From: DASZCR01 sp035942915
Lineage (GTDB): Bacteria > Acidobacteriota > Blastocatellia > Pyrinomonadales > Pyrinomonadaceae
NCBI GenBank assembly: GCA_035942915.1
Contig: DASZCR010000342.1
Coordinates: 1 to 15,444, forward strand
DNA: 15,444 bases
Reading direction: 5' to 3'
The stretch's first letter is position 1. Every line of letters starts with the position of its first letter. The notes under the pieces were generated by a model, which did not search any database, had not been told where the DNA came from, and was given only the letters and a program-made list of their open reading frames with translations. The translations under genes were made by a program, and so were the position numbers. Shown here piece after piece: positions 6,269 through 14,104 of the stretch.

Positions 6269-7408
6269 ATGACTAGAACCGCATATCACGCGGCGCATAC
6301 TGTGGCCGCGAAGACGCGCGAGCACTTCGCGCGCCACATCACGGCCGCGCGCCGACAGGGATTGGAAGGCTTGGCGAGCGAGCCTGACGAACGATGTATC
6401 GAAGCGATTATCGACACGGCCTTCTGGGCGAGCCTCCGACGCGAAGAAGGCTACTCGCCGAAAATCTCTCTGGCCTTGCTCGCGCCTGAAGAGGCAGAGT
6501 CGCCGCTGCTGTTCGAGCACCCGTTGCCGCTCACTCCGGCCGGTCTCTCGCGCCTTGCGCCCGCCGTCGAGCGTCCCGGCATACACCTCGGCGTGCGCCG
6601 CGACCAAGATGGACTCTGCGTGTGGGGCACGACGCGCGTCATCCCGAAGTTCTGCTTCGTGCTCGAAGTCATCGAGCCGGGGCTGCTCGTGATTAAGTAT
6701 CGGCGCGGACAGGAGTCGGGCAAGTACATCAACGTCGCCGTGCTCAAGGGCGACCAGATTAAGTTCATCAGCGAAGACGGCGCGGGTTTGCCGGACTGTC
6801 CGGGGCTGATTAACTCTCTGCTCGACTTCAGTTCGATGGACAAGGGCAACGATTCGGTCAACGTGCTCGTCCAGCTTGCCGCCTCGATGCGCGCGCACGG
6901 GCGCGGCGGCTCGCTGCTCGTCGTCCCGCAGGGCACAGAGACGTGGCGCGAGTCCATCGTCTGGCCTGCGCCTTATTCGGTCGTGCCCGCCTACGCCGAA
7001 CTCGCGGCGTTGATGCGACAGGATGCCTCCGAAAGAAATAAGCGCCTGTGGCAGGAGTCTCTGATTGACGCGGTTGATGCGATTGCAGGGCTGACGGCTG
7101 TCGATGGCGCGACCGTCATCAGCGACGAATATGAACTGCTCGCCTTCGGCGTCAAGATAGAGCATCGCGCAGGCGGCTCGCGCGTCGAGCAAGTGATTGT
7201 CACCGAACCGATTCTCGACGGCGTGGCTTCCATCGTCGAACCCGTCCAGTTCGGCGGCACGCGCCACCTCTCGGCCGCGCAGTTCGTGCAAGACCAACGC
7301 GACGCCATCGCGCTCGTCGCTTCGCAGGACGGCCGCTTCACGGTCTTCGCTTGGTCGCCGTGCGAGAACCTGGTACACGCGCACCGCGTCGAGACGTTGC
7401 TGCTCTAG
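6269..7408 (+). CDS. DACNV-type sensor protein with diadenylate-cyclase (DisA_N)-like domain
   Basis: The protein is 379 aa and soluble, with no signal peptide. The C-terminal third carries the two DAC-domain landmarks: VDGATVI (D279, G280, A281) and, after the usual strand-rich segment, FGGTRHLSAA (G330-H333), followed by RDAIALVASQDGRFTVF, which matches the DAC fold end. Active DAC proteins make cyclic di-AMP from two ATP. Here the usual RHR becomes RHL, so activity may be reduced or lost. The N-terminal 270 residues look like the separate sensor region known as DACNV. The start ATG follows GGAG (6261-6264). It is transcribed divergently from the serine hydrolase and is the first gene of a rightward run. 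I am fairly sure of the domain, less of the catalysis. Confidence 0.75.
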   Translation: MTRTAYHAAHTVAAKTREHFARHITAARRQGLEGLASEPDERCIEAIIDTAFWASLRREEGYSPKISLALLAPEEAESPLLFEHPLPLTPAGLSRLAPAVERPGIHLGVRRDQDGLCVWGTTRVIPKFCFVLEVIEPGLLVIKYRRGQESGKYINVAVLKGDQIKFISEDGAGLPDCPGLINSLLDFSSMDKGNDSVNVLVQLAASMRAHGRGGSLLVVPQGTETWRESIVWPAPYSVVPAYAELAALMRQDASERNKRLWQESLIDAVDAIAGLTAVDGATVISDEYELLAFGVKIEHRAGGSRVEQVIVTEPILDGVASIVEPVQFGGTRHLSAAQFVQDQRDAIALVASQDGRFTVFAWSPCENLVHAHRVETLLL

Positions 7409-7433
7409 TTGGCCGACGCGCGCCGGTTCGTTT

Positions 7434-7439
7434 TATAAT
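7434..7439 (+). promoter_or_regulatory. Probable -10 box for the TPR-protein gene
   Basis: A perfect TATAAT lies 41 bp before the ATG at 7481 and 26 bp after the stop of the DACNV gene. TTGGCC at 7409-7414 may be the -35, with a 19-bp spacer. This suggests that the TPR and amidohydrolase genes have their own promoter. Confidence 0.5.
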
Positions 7440-7480
7440 CCGTCCAAATTCCCACACAGAAAACAGAGGTGAGCACAGAG

Positions 7481-8518
7481 ATGAACTGTTCAGCCCGCAG
7501 CGTCGAAAAAACATGGTGCGCCATGAGCCGCGCCCTCGTTTGCGCCGCCGCGTCGCTCGTGTTGAGCAACGCCCTCGTCTACGCGCAGCAGCAGCAACAA
7601 CCGCAGCAACCGACGCCGCAGCAAACGCAACAACAGACACAACAACAGACGCAACAGCAACAGACCGACACGCGCCCTGAGTTTATCGTCAAAGGGCAGC
7701 AACTCACGCGTGAAGGCAAGCTGGAAGAGGCTTTGGAGATTTATCGTCAGGAGCTACGCAACACGCCGAACTCCGTGCAGGCGCACACGGCGGCAGGCGT
7801 CGTCCTAGACCTTCTGGGACGCGGCGGCGAAGCTCGCCAGCACTTCGCCAAAGCCATCGAAGCAGCCCCGACGCCGCAGGCCAAAGCCAGCGCGCAGAGA
7901 CGGATGGCGATGTCTTACGCCTTCGAGAACGACTGTCGCAACGCCGTGCGCTTCCAGCAGATGGTCTTCGACTATCACGTCGCACAGAAGAACTTTTTCC
8001 AGCAGGGTGAGATGGCTAACGAGGTCGCGCGCGTCTGTCTCGAAGCGGGTGACCTCGACACGGCCGAGAAGTGGTATCGGGTCGGCTACGATGTCGGACT
8101 CAAAGAGCCGGACATCAAGCCGGAACGCGCGGCGCTCTGGCGCTTCCGTTGGGAACACGCGCAGGCGCGCCTCGCCGCGCGGCGCAATCGCAAAGACGAA
8201 GCACGCCGTCACGTCGCCGCCGCCAAAGCGATTCTCGACGAGAACCCGGAGATGGCGAAGGAGCAGGCCATCTTCTTTCCCTATCTGGCAGGCTACGTCG
8301 CCTTCTACACGGGCGACTATCAGACGGCCTTGACCGAACTGCAAAAGGCCAATCAGGAAGACCCCTTCATCCAGTCTCTCATCGCGCAGACTTACGAAAA
8401 ACTGGGTCAGCAGGAGAAGGCTTTAGAGTTCTATCGCAAGGCGGCTCAGGCCACGTCGCACAATCCGACCGCAGCTTTCGCGCGCCCCTTTGCGCGCAAG
8501 AAACTGGCCGCGAAATAA
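7481..8518 (+). CDS. Exported tetratricopeptide-repeat protein with Gln-rich linker
   Basis: The 345-aa protein starts with a Sec signal (MSRALVCAAASLVLSNALVYA around residues 15-35). Residues 36-62 are almost only Gln, Pro and Thr, with imperfect QQT units. The rest is helical, with TPR-like units: EGKLEEALEIYRQELRNTPN, LGRGGEARQHFAKAIEAAP, AGDLDTAEKWYRVGYDVG, TGDYQTALTELQKANQEDP and LGQQEKALEFYRKAAQA. The TPRs probably hold a partner in the periplasm; the partner is unknown. The start is either ATG 7481, after AGAGG, or ATG 7523, which would give a tighter signal peptide. The amidohydrolase begins 46 bp downstream, so the two may be co-transcribed. Confidence 0.82.
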   Translation: MNCSARSVEKTWCAMSRALVCAAASLVLSNALVYAQQQQQPQQPTPQQTQQQTQQQTQQQQTDTRPEFIVKGQQLTREGKLEEALEIYRQELRNTPNSVQAHTAAGVVLDLLGRGGEARQHFAKAIEAAPTPQAKASAQRRMAMSYAFENDCRNAVRFQQMVFDYHVAQKNFFQQGEMANEVARVCLEAGDLDTAEKWYRVGYDVGLKEPDIKPERAALWRFRWEHAQARLAARRNRKDEARRHVAAAKAILDENPEMAKEQAIFFPYLAGYVAFYTGDYQTALTELQKANQEDPFIQSLIAQTYEKLGQQEKALEFYRKAAQATSHNPTAAFARPFARKKLAAK

Positions 8519-8564
8519 GGCGTGCGCGCGGCACGTCATCAGAAGACTCGAAGGAGCAAGCGAT

Positions 8565-9929
8565 ATGCGCAGGGCAAGAACGCTGCTAACTATTTTGCTC
8601 GTCGTCTCGACGACCGTCGTCGAGACGATGGCTCAGACGGCGTCAGCGCGCGTCCCGTCGCAGAGCGCGGAAGTCGCGTTCGTCGATGTCAACGTCGTCC
8701 CGATGGATTCGGAGCGCGTCCTGACGGGGCAGACCGTCGTCGTGCGCGGCGAGAAGATTGTCCAGATAGGCCCGGTCAATAAAGTCAAAGTTCCGGCCGG
8801 GGCTTTGCGCATCGACGGGCGCGGCAAGTATCTGATGCCGGGGATAGCCGAGATGCACGGCCACATCCCGCCTCCCGATGCGCCGCGCGAGTTTGTCGAG
8901 GCGATTCTTTTCATGTACGTCGCCAACGGCGTGACGACCGTGCGCGGCATGTTGGGTGCGCCCAACCAACTCGAACTACGCGAGAAGGCCGCGCGCGGAG
9001 AGATACTCTCGCCGACGCTCTATCTGGCAGGCCCCAGTTTTAACGGCAACTCAATCAACTCTCCGGCGCAGGCCGTCGAGCGCGTCCGCGAGCAGAAGCG
9101 CGCGGGTTGGGACTTGCTCAAAGTGCATCCCGGTCTGACGCGCGAAGAGTACGACGCGATGGCGCGGACGGCGCGCGAAGTCGGCATCCGTTTCGCCGGA
9201 CACGTTCCCGCAGAGGTCGGCCTGACTCACGCGCTGGAAGCGGGACAGGAGACCATCGACCACGTTGACGGCTACGTCGAGCACCTGCAAGCCGAGAGCG
9301 CACCCGTCGATGAGACGAAACTGGCGGAGGTGGTGCGCCTGACAAAGAAATCGGGCGCGGCCATCGTGCCGACGATGATTCTCTGGGAGACGCTGCTCGG
9401 CGCGGCCGACCTCGAAAAGCTCCGCGCCTACACGGAACTCCGATACATGCCTCCGCAACAGGTCGAGAGTTGGGAGCGGGCGCACCGCGCGCGCCAGAGT
9501 GCGCCGCAGTTCGACATGCAGAAGGCGCGACAGGTGGCAGCCAACCGCAAGCGCATCCTCAAAGCCTTGCACGACGCGGGCGTGCCGATTCTCTTTGGGA
9601 CTGACGCGCCGCAGCAGTTCAGCGTGCCCGGCTTCTCCATCCATCGCGAGATGGTCTCGATGCTCGAAGCCGGTCTCACGCCTTATCAGATTATCTTTTC
9701 GGGGACGAAGGCGGCGGGCGACTATTTCAAGCAGAAGGCTCGCTTCGGGACGGTCGCCGAGGGTCAGCGCGCAGACCTCATCCTCGTCAACGGCAATCCG
9801 CTCCGAGACCTCTCCAACATCGCGCGCCGCTCCGGCGTGATGCTGCGCGGGCGCTGGCTCAGCGAAGACGAAATCCAAAAGCGACTCGAAAGCATCGCCC
9901 TCTCTTACAGACCGAAAAGCTCATCTTGA
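8565..9929 (+). CDS. Exported metal-dependent amidohydrolase (imidazolonepropionase/prolidase-like)
   Basis: The 454-aa protein has a signal peptide (MRRARTLLTILLVVSTTVVETMAQ) and the complete metal site of the amidohydrolase superfamily: H98 and H100 in EMHGH, K186 in LLKVHPG, H213 in FAGHVP, H233 in IDHVDGY and D347 in FGTDAP. The flanking beta domain is seen in VVRGEKIVQIGP and RADLILVNGNPLRD. Members hydrolyse amide or cyclic amide bonds, often X-Pro dipeptides or imidazolonepropionate-like rings; export argues against histidine catabolism and for scavenging or detoxification. ATG 8565 is chosen because AAGGAG at 8551-8556 and the signal peptide both fit. It follows the TPR gene by 46 bp. 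The superfamily is certain; the substrate is unknown. Confidence 0.92.
   Translation: MRRARTLLTILLVVSTTVVETMAQTASARVPSQSAEVAFVDVNVVPMDSERVLTGQTVVVRGEKIVQIGPVNKVKVPAGALRIDGRGKYLMPGIAEMHGHIPPPDAPREFVEAILFMYVANGVTTVRGMLGAPNQLELREKAARGEILSPTLYLAGPSFNGNSINSPAQAVERVREQKRAGWDLLKVHPGLTREEYDAMARTAREVGIRFAGHVPAEVGLTHALEAGQETIDHVDGYVEHLQAESAPVDETKLAEVVRLTKKSGAAIVPTMILWETLLGAADLEKLRAYTELRYMPPQQVESWERAHRARQSAPQFDMQKARQVAANRKRILKALHDAGVPILFGTDAPQQFSVPGFSIHREMVSMLEAGLTPYQIIFSGTKAAGDYFKQKARFGTVAEGQRADLILVNGNPLRDLSNIARRSGVMLRGRWLSEDEIQKRLESIALSYRPKSSS
8602..8628. repeat. 27-bp palindrome (13-bp arms, 1-nt centre) within signal-peptide codons
   Basis: TCGTCTCGACGAC and its exact reverse complement flank one C at 8615. 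It lies about 40 bp inside the amidohydrolase gene, in the codons of the signal peptide (VVSTTVVET). In mRNA it would make a strong hairpin close to the start; in DNA it could bind a dimeric protein. The encoded residues are unremarkable, so the symmetry is not forced by the protein. Confidence 0.6.
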
Positions 9930-9943
9930 AGTGAACAAACCTC

Positions 9944-9977
9944 TGGCGGGGCGGAAGACTTATCCTCCGCCCCGCCA
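9944..9977. terminator. Strong hairpin, probable bidirectional terminator
   Basis: Arms TGGCGGGGCGGA (9944-9955) and TCCGCCCCGCCA (9966-9977) pair perfectly over 12 bp with a 10-nt loop. It lies between the convergent amidohydrolase (stop at 9929) and sulfate-activation gene (stop at 10003). There is no clear T-tract on either side, so it may act by structure alone. Confidence 0.72.
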
Positions 9978-10002
9978 AGCCTACGTCGTCCCGCCTCTCA
10001 CG

Positions 10003-11766
10003 TCAGGCATCGTCTTCCTCTGCGGACTCGGAGAGCGTCGAGGGACGGACGAAGCCGCGTTCGATGAGATAGCCGAGGATGAGTTCGGCGTTCTCTTCGG
10101 CCGTGTGCGCGACGGTGTCGATGACAATCTCAGGATTGAGAGGCGATTCGTAGGGGTCGTCAATCCCCGTGAAGTTCTTGATGTGACCGGCGCGCGCCTC
10201 GCGGTACATGCCTTTCACGTCTCTCTGCTCGCAGACTTCGAGCGGAGTATCGACGAAGATTTCGATGAAGCGGTCAGCGCCGACCATCGTGCGACATTCG
10301 TTACGCGTCGCGCGGTAGGGACTGACGGCCGCGCAGATGCAACCGCCGCCATGACGGACAACCTCTGAGGCGACGAAGCCGATGCGACGGATGTTCGTGT
10401 CGCGGTCTTCCTTACTGAAGCCCAGCCCCTTTGACAGATGCGTCCGCACCACGTCGCCGTCTAAGAGCGTGACCTGTCGGCCGTGTTCGAGCAGCTTGAC
10501 GGTGAGGATGTCGGCCGTCGTCGATTTACCCGCCCCGCTCAGTCCCGTAAACCACAGGCAGAAGCCCTGCCGGTCGCGTGAAGGGTGCGTCTCAGCCAGA
10601 ATGGCCGCCACTTCGGGACGCGTAAACCAGCGCGGCAGCCGACGCCCGCGCAGCAGATAGTTTTCGCGCACTTCCGTTCCCGACAGAGAGAGCGTGCGCT
10701 GCCCCTCTGTGATGTGACGCTGCTCCTCGTAGCGGTCTTCTTCCGGCAGATAGAGCAACTCCGAGAACGGCAGCGGGCGCACGCCTGTCTCCTCGCTGTG
10801 ACGCGCGACGAGTTCCTGCGCGTCGTAAGGGCCGTAGAAGGGCTGGTCGTTGGAATCGCGGCCGGGACTCGCGTGGTCGCGCCCGACGATGAGGTGGTTT
10901 GCGCCGTAGTTGCGTCGGATGATGGCATGCCACAAGGCTTCGCGCGGCCCTGCCATTCGCATCGCCAGCGGCAGCAAAGCGAGCATCATGCGCTGCGGGT
11001 CGTAATAGCGTTCGGCCAGCACTTTGTAAGAGCGGACGCGCGTGAAGTGGTCGATGTCGCCGGGCTTGGTCATGCCGACGACAGGGTGCAGCAGCAAGGT
11101 GGCATCGACGGCGGCGGCGGCGCGTCTGGTCAGTTCCTCGTGCGCGCGGTGTAAGGGGTTGCGCGTCTGAAAGGCGACGACGTTCGACTGTCCGAGCGCG
11201 GACAGACGCGCGCGCACCTCTGCGGGCGCGAGGCGCAGGCTGCGGAAGTCGTAATGGTGCGGCAGCGCCAGCACGCGCAACGAACCGGAGACGCACAACT
11301 CGCCCCACGAGTTCATCTCCGCGACGAGCGGATGGCGCGAGTCGTTCGTCCCGTAGGCCAGACGCGCTTCGCGCTGTCGCTCCCACTCGTATATCTCTTC
11401 GACGCGCATCACGGCGAGCAGATTGTTGTACTGGTCTGCCAGCGCCACCTCTCCGTCGAGTTTGATGGAAGCATCCTTCCTGATGGGGAGCGTCAGAGGG
11501 ATGGGAAAGAGCGTGCCGTCCGACAGGCGCATCTCTTCGAGGACGCGTTCGTAGTCGTCTCGGCGCATGAAACGGTCGAGCGGCGAGAAACCGCCGGTGG
11601 CGAGGAGTTCAAGGTCGCAGACATTGCGCGGCGTCAACTGTAGACGCGGCAGAGCAGCCGCGCGCTCGCGCAACTCCTCGCGCTCCTCTGCCGTAACCAG
11701 CAGGCTGACGAGCGCGCCGCCGTAAGGCTCAATCAACTTCGTCTCATGTTCTCTCACTTCGTCCAT
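10003..11766 (-). CDS. sat/cysC: Bifunctional sulfate adenylyltransferase / APS kinase
   Basis: The 587-aa fusion makes APS from ATP and sulfate and then phosphorylates it to PAPS. The Sat part (about 1-390) has the PUA-like start (GGFSPLDRFM), the ATP-binding QTRNPLHRAHE (about 200-210) and GRDHASPG (about 294-301). The kinase part (about 395-587) has the P-loop GLSGAGKST (about 407-415), DGDVVRTHLSKGLGFSKEDR and FVDTPLEVCEQRDVKGMY. All active-site motifs are intact. The start is ATG 11766 or the in-frame GTG three bases earlier, with GAGAGG close upstream. PAPS serves sulfation or assimilatory reduction; no sulfotransferase or reductase lies in the window. It begins 15 bp after the stop of the ABC-exporter remnant, on the same strand. 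Confidence 0.95.
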   Translation of the reverse strand: MDEVREHETKLIEPYGGALVSLLVTAEEREELRERAAALPRLQLTPRNVCDLELLATGGFSPLDRFMRRDDYERVLEEMRLSDGTLFPIPLTLPIRKDASIKLDGEVALADQYNNLLAVMRVEEIYEWERQREARLAYGTNDSRHPLVAEMNSWGELCVSGSLRVLALPHHYDFRSLRLAPAEVRARLSALGQSNVVAFQTRNPLHRAHEELTRRAAAAVDATLLLHPVVGMTKPGDIDHFTRVRSYKVLAERYYDPQRMMLALLPLAMRMAGPREALWHAIIRRNYGANHLIVGRDHASPGRDSNDQPFYGPYDAQELVARHSEETGVRPLPFSELLYLPEEDRYEEQRHITEGQRTLSLSGTEVRENYLLRGRRLPRWFTRPEVAAILAETHPSRDRQGFCLWFTGLSGAGKSTTADILTVKLLEHGRQVTLLDGDVVRTHLSKGLGFSKEDRDTNIRRIGFVASEVVRHGGGCICAAVSPYRATRNECRTMVGADRFIEIFVDTPLEVCEQRDVKGMYREARAGHIKNFTGIDDPYESPLNPEIVIDTVAHTAEENAELILGYLIERGFVRPSTLSESAEEDDA

Positions 11767-11780
11767 CACCCTCTCATTGT

Positions 11781-12109
11781 TTAATTATTGTGTGAGTAGT
11801 TCAGTTGATGCAGACGCCGGTAGAGGCTGCGACGCCGCAACAACTCATCATTGCATACCTCGCCCCTGTGCAGCAGGATGATTTTATCAACTACCTTGAC
11901 GGTTGAAAGCCTGTGCGCGATTGATTGAGGTTGCGCCCCTGCAAGACGACCGTGCCGAGCGGCGCAAGACCTCGTGCTACCTCGCCGCCGTAGGAGACGA
12001 CGAGTGCCACGCCTTCAGCCCCGCAGACTTCGGCCGCCGGATAAGGTATCGCGTCGCAGAAGACCCTGTCGAGAGTGGAGAGCCGATTGGCCGCGCTGTC
12101 CCACCTCAT
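11781..12109 (-). pseudogene. Remnant of an ABC exporter (permease-ATPase fusion) with the middle deleted
   Basis: Two pieces of one gene type survive in different frames. The downstream piece (11781-11924) reads SIAHRLSTVKVVDKIILL, then HRGEV, and ends at a TAA. This is the H-loop and last strand of an MsbA-type ATPase domain. The upstream piece (11945-12046) reads PAAEVCGAEGVALVVSYGGE, then VARGLAPLGTVV, which fits the last transmembrane helices of such exporters. Between them the Walker A, signature and Walker B parts, some 200 residues, are missing and the frame changes. No intact start is visible. The downstream half is a firm identification; the upstream half is suggestive. The 518-bp stretch 11767-12284 holds this remnant and one hairpin, and nothing else I can see. 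Confidence 0.7.
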
Positions 12110-12232
12110 CGGCCGCAGATTTTACGGACTAACGCGCGAAGGGTTCAGGTGGTTGGCGAAGCTTGACGGAGATTCGAGGTGAGATTCGATTAGCTGTGAA
12201 GAGAGGGGATGTCGGGTCTGATGTTTGTGTCT

Positions 12233-12269
12233 GCGGAGCGCGCCGCCTGCGTCGGCTGACGCGCTCCGC
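12233..12269 (-). terminator. Hairpin after the GMC oxidoreductase gene
   Basis: Arms GCGGAGCGC (12233-12241) and GCGCTCCGC (12261-12269) pair perfectly over 9 bp. The 19-nt loop can form its own 4-bp stem (12242-12245 with 12253-12256). It lies 16 bp after the GMC gene stop at 12285 in the leftward direction. It has no T-tract, so it is a candidate terminator only. Confidence 0.45.
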
Positions 12270-12284
12270 TCAAGTTGCGCCGTC

Positions 12285-13886
12285 TCAGGAGGCGACGGAT
12301 GAGAGACTGCGTCGGCGTTTTTCCAGAATGTCGGGGACGATTCTCTCCATGCAGCGTTCGGCGAGCGCCGCGATGGTGAAGGAGGGATTCGTGCAGCCGG
12401 ACGAGCCGGGAATCAACGCGCCGTCAACGACGTAGAGGTTCTTGTAACCCTCGACGCGCCCGTAGCGGTCGCAGGCTTTGCCGAGCACCGCGCCGCCGAG
12501 CGGGTGCGCCGTCAGACCACCGGCGACGAAGGCCGTCGCGGGTTGATGCGTCGGCGTGGTGCTGGCGACGTTGAGTTTTTCGTAGGTGAGTTGACCGGCC
12601 TGAATGCTGCGCGCGATTTCGGGGTCGTTGCCCGGCCACGTGAGTTTGACCGAGTCGGTCGCCGCATCGTAGCGGAAAACGCCTTTCGCAGGGGGTATCG
12701 AAAGTCCCAACGTGTTGATGATGCCGCCCGAAGCGTCCCACTGCGGAGCGCACATCACGGCCGTCGGCCCGTAAGGATTGGCGTGGTCTTCGATGACGGC
12801 TGAGGCAGGGCCGCCCTGACTCGGATTCGTATCGGGTAAGCCGACCTGCGCCCCGAAGAAGTCGCCGTTGTTGCCCCAACTCTGCCCGACGTGCTCGTTC
12901 AGCTTCGAGAGCGTGCCCTTTGCTTTCGCCTTGACGAGCATCTTCGACGTGCCCATCGAACCGGCCGCGAGGAACAGTTGCTCGCAGGTGATTTGCATAC
13001 GCCTCTCTGTCGCGCCCGATTCATCAATCTGTTCGCACGTCACGACATATCTCTGACCCGGCGCTTCGTTAATCTCTGTGACGACCGTCAACGGCATGAT
13101 TTGGAGATAGCCGCTCGCCTCTGCCTGCGCCAGATAGTTCTTGTCCAGACTGTTTTTGCAGCCACTATTGTTGCCATACCAGAACTCGCCAATGAGCGCC
13201 GACGGCACGCGCCCGCCTTCAATCTCGGCGCGCACGACGTTCCAATCCACGTTGAGGTCGGCCAGATGCGCCGGCAGACCGGCTCTGGCTCCCATCTCAA
13301 GGAAGATGCGCGTCATCTTGTAATAGTCTGTGGCGAGAATATCGGCAGGAAGCGGCGACGGCCTGAGCATCGAGCGGACGCGCGGGTAATAGACCGCTTC
13401 CATCTCGTCGTAGTTGACCGTGCTGCCGAAGGAGCGCTCAAACAGTTCTCGCTTCGGTTGATAGGTCACGCCGTTATAGACGAGCGAGCCGCCGCCGACG
13501 CCCGCGCCCGCATAGACGGAGATGCCGTCGTGGTCTGTGCGCTCCAAGACTCCTGTGTAAACGTCAATCGGCGTGGGAGCGCCGAGAACGGTGACGGGGC
13601 TGAGCCACGCGGCGCGACCGTCCGGGCGCGGTAAGGTGGCAAAGGTGTTCTGCTCCGGGGTCACAGTCCAACGACGCCCGCGCTCCAACATCAGCGTGCG
13701 GACGCCCGCCTGTGCCAGACGCAGAGCCGCGACCGCGCCGCCGAACCCGCTGCCGATGACGACCGCTTCGACCGGTTCGCTGTTGCTTGCCCAACTGCTG
13801 ATAATTCCGGGGCCGAGCAGCGTTGCGCCGGCCAAGCCTGAGAGACCTGTGCGGAGAAAACTCCGCCGCGAGAAAGTGTGACTCAT
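12285..13886 (-). CDS. Tat-exported GMC oxidoreductase, cholesterol-oxidase-like
   Basis: The 533-aa FAD enzyme oxidises an alcohol group of an unknown substrate. Residues 1-33 form a Tat signal with twin arginine (RRSFLRTG) and a hydrophobic stretch. The FAD dinucleotide motif is VIGSGFGGAVAALRLAQAG (43-61), with the acidic end at LERG. AGAGVGGGSLVYNG is the second flavin contact. The C-terminus has LTAHPLGGAVLGKACDRYGR and SSGCTNPSFTIAALAER, holding the His and Asn that serve as the catalytic pair in cholesterol oxidases. The length is near the usual 500-550 residues. It faces a divergent membrane-protein gene across 218 bp and is followed by a hairpin. The sterol specificity of relatives cannot be assumed here. 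Confidence 0.9.
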   Translation of the reverse strand: MSHTFSRRSFLRTGLSGLAGATLLGPGIISSWASNSEPVEAVVIGSGFGGAVAALRLAQAGVRTLMLERGRRWTVTPEQNTFATLPRPDGRAAWLSPVTVLGAPTPIDVYTGVLERTDHDGISVYAGAGVGGGSLVYNGVTYQPKRELFERSFGSTVNYDEMEAVYYPRVRSMLRPSPLPADILATDYYKMTRIFLEMGARAGLPAHLADLNVDWNVVRAEIEGGRVPSALIGEFWYGNNSGCKNSLDKNYLAQAEASGYLQIMPLTVVTEINEAPGQRYVVTCEQIDESGATERRMQITCEQLFLAAGSMGTSKMLVKAKAKGTLSKLNEHVGQSWGNNGDFFGAQVGLPDTNPSQGGPASAVIEDHANPYGPTAVMCAPQWDASGGIINTLGLSIPPAKGVFRYDAATDSVKLTWPGNDPEIARSIQAGQLTYEKLNVASTTPTHQPATAFVAGGLTAHPLGGAVLGKACDRYGRVEGYKNLYVVDGALIPGSSGCTNPSFTIAALAERCMERIVPDILEKRRRSLSSVAS

Positions 13887-14027
13887 GGCGTTACCTCGAT
13901 GACTTGTCGTTTGATGAAAGAGAGCTTGAGGCTGCGCTTCTCGCCGTTGTCAGGTAGGGAACAGGCTCCGAAAGCGCCTCTGTCCACTAACGCGAGTTTT
14001 TGCGTGGGAAGGGGTCACGCGTCCGAA

Positions 14028-14051
14028 TTTTTTTTCGACGGAGAAAAAAAA
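14028..14051. repeat. T8/A8 hairpin in the divergent gap
   Basis: TTTTTTTTC (14028-14036) and GAAAAAAAA (14043-14051) form a 9-bp inverted repeat with a 6-nt loop in otherwise GC-rich DNA, 53 bp before the membrane-protein start. It could be a bent or easily melted promoter element. The gap 13887-14104 shows no other clear signal. Confidence 0.5.
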
Positions 14052-14104
14052 GGCTGACGCGGAGGGCTGCCTGTAAATCCGACCGCCGGAACTCGGACGT
14101 ATTC

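Noticed and set aside
6140..7384. Leftward extension of the serine hydrolase frame to 846 codons
   Set aside because: The extension runs antisense through the DACNV gene and lies upstream of a clear signal peptide starting at 6139.
9051..9878. Leftward frame of 275 codons
   Set aside because: Antisense to the amidohydrolase, which has all metal ligands and a proper RBS.
12891..13634. Rightward frame of 247 codons
   Set aside because: Antisense to the GMC oxidoreductase; no recognisable domain.
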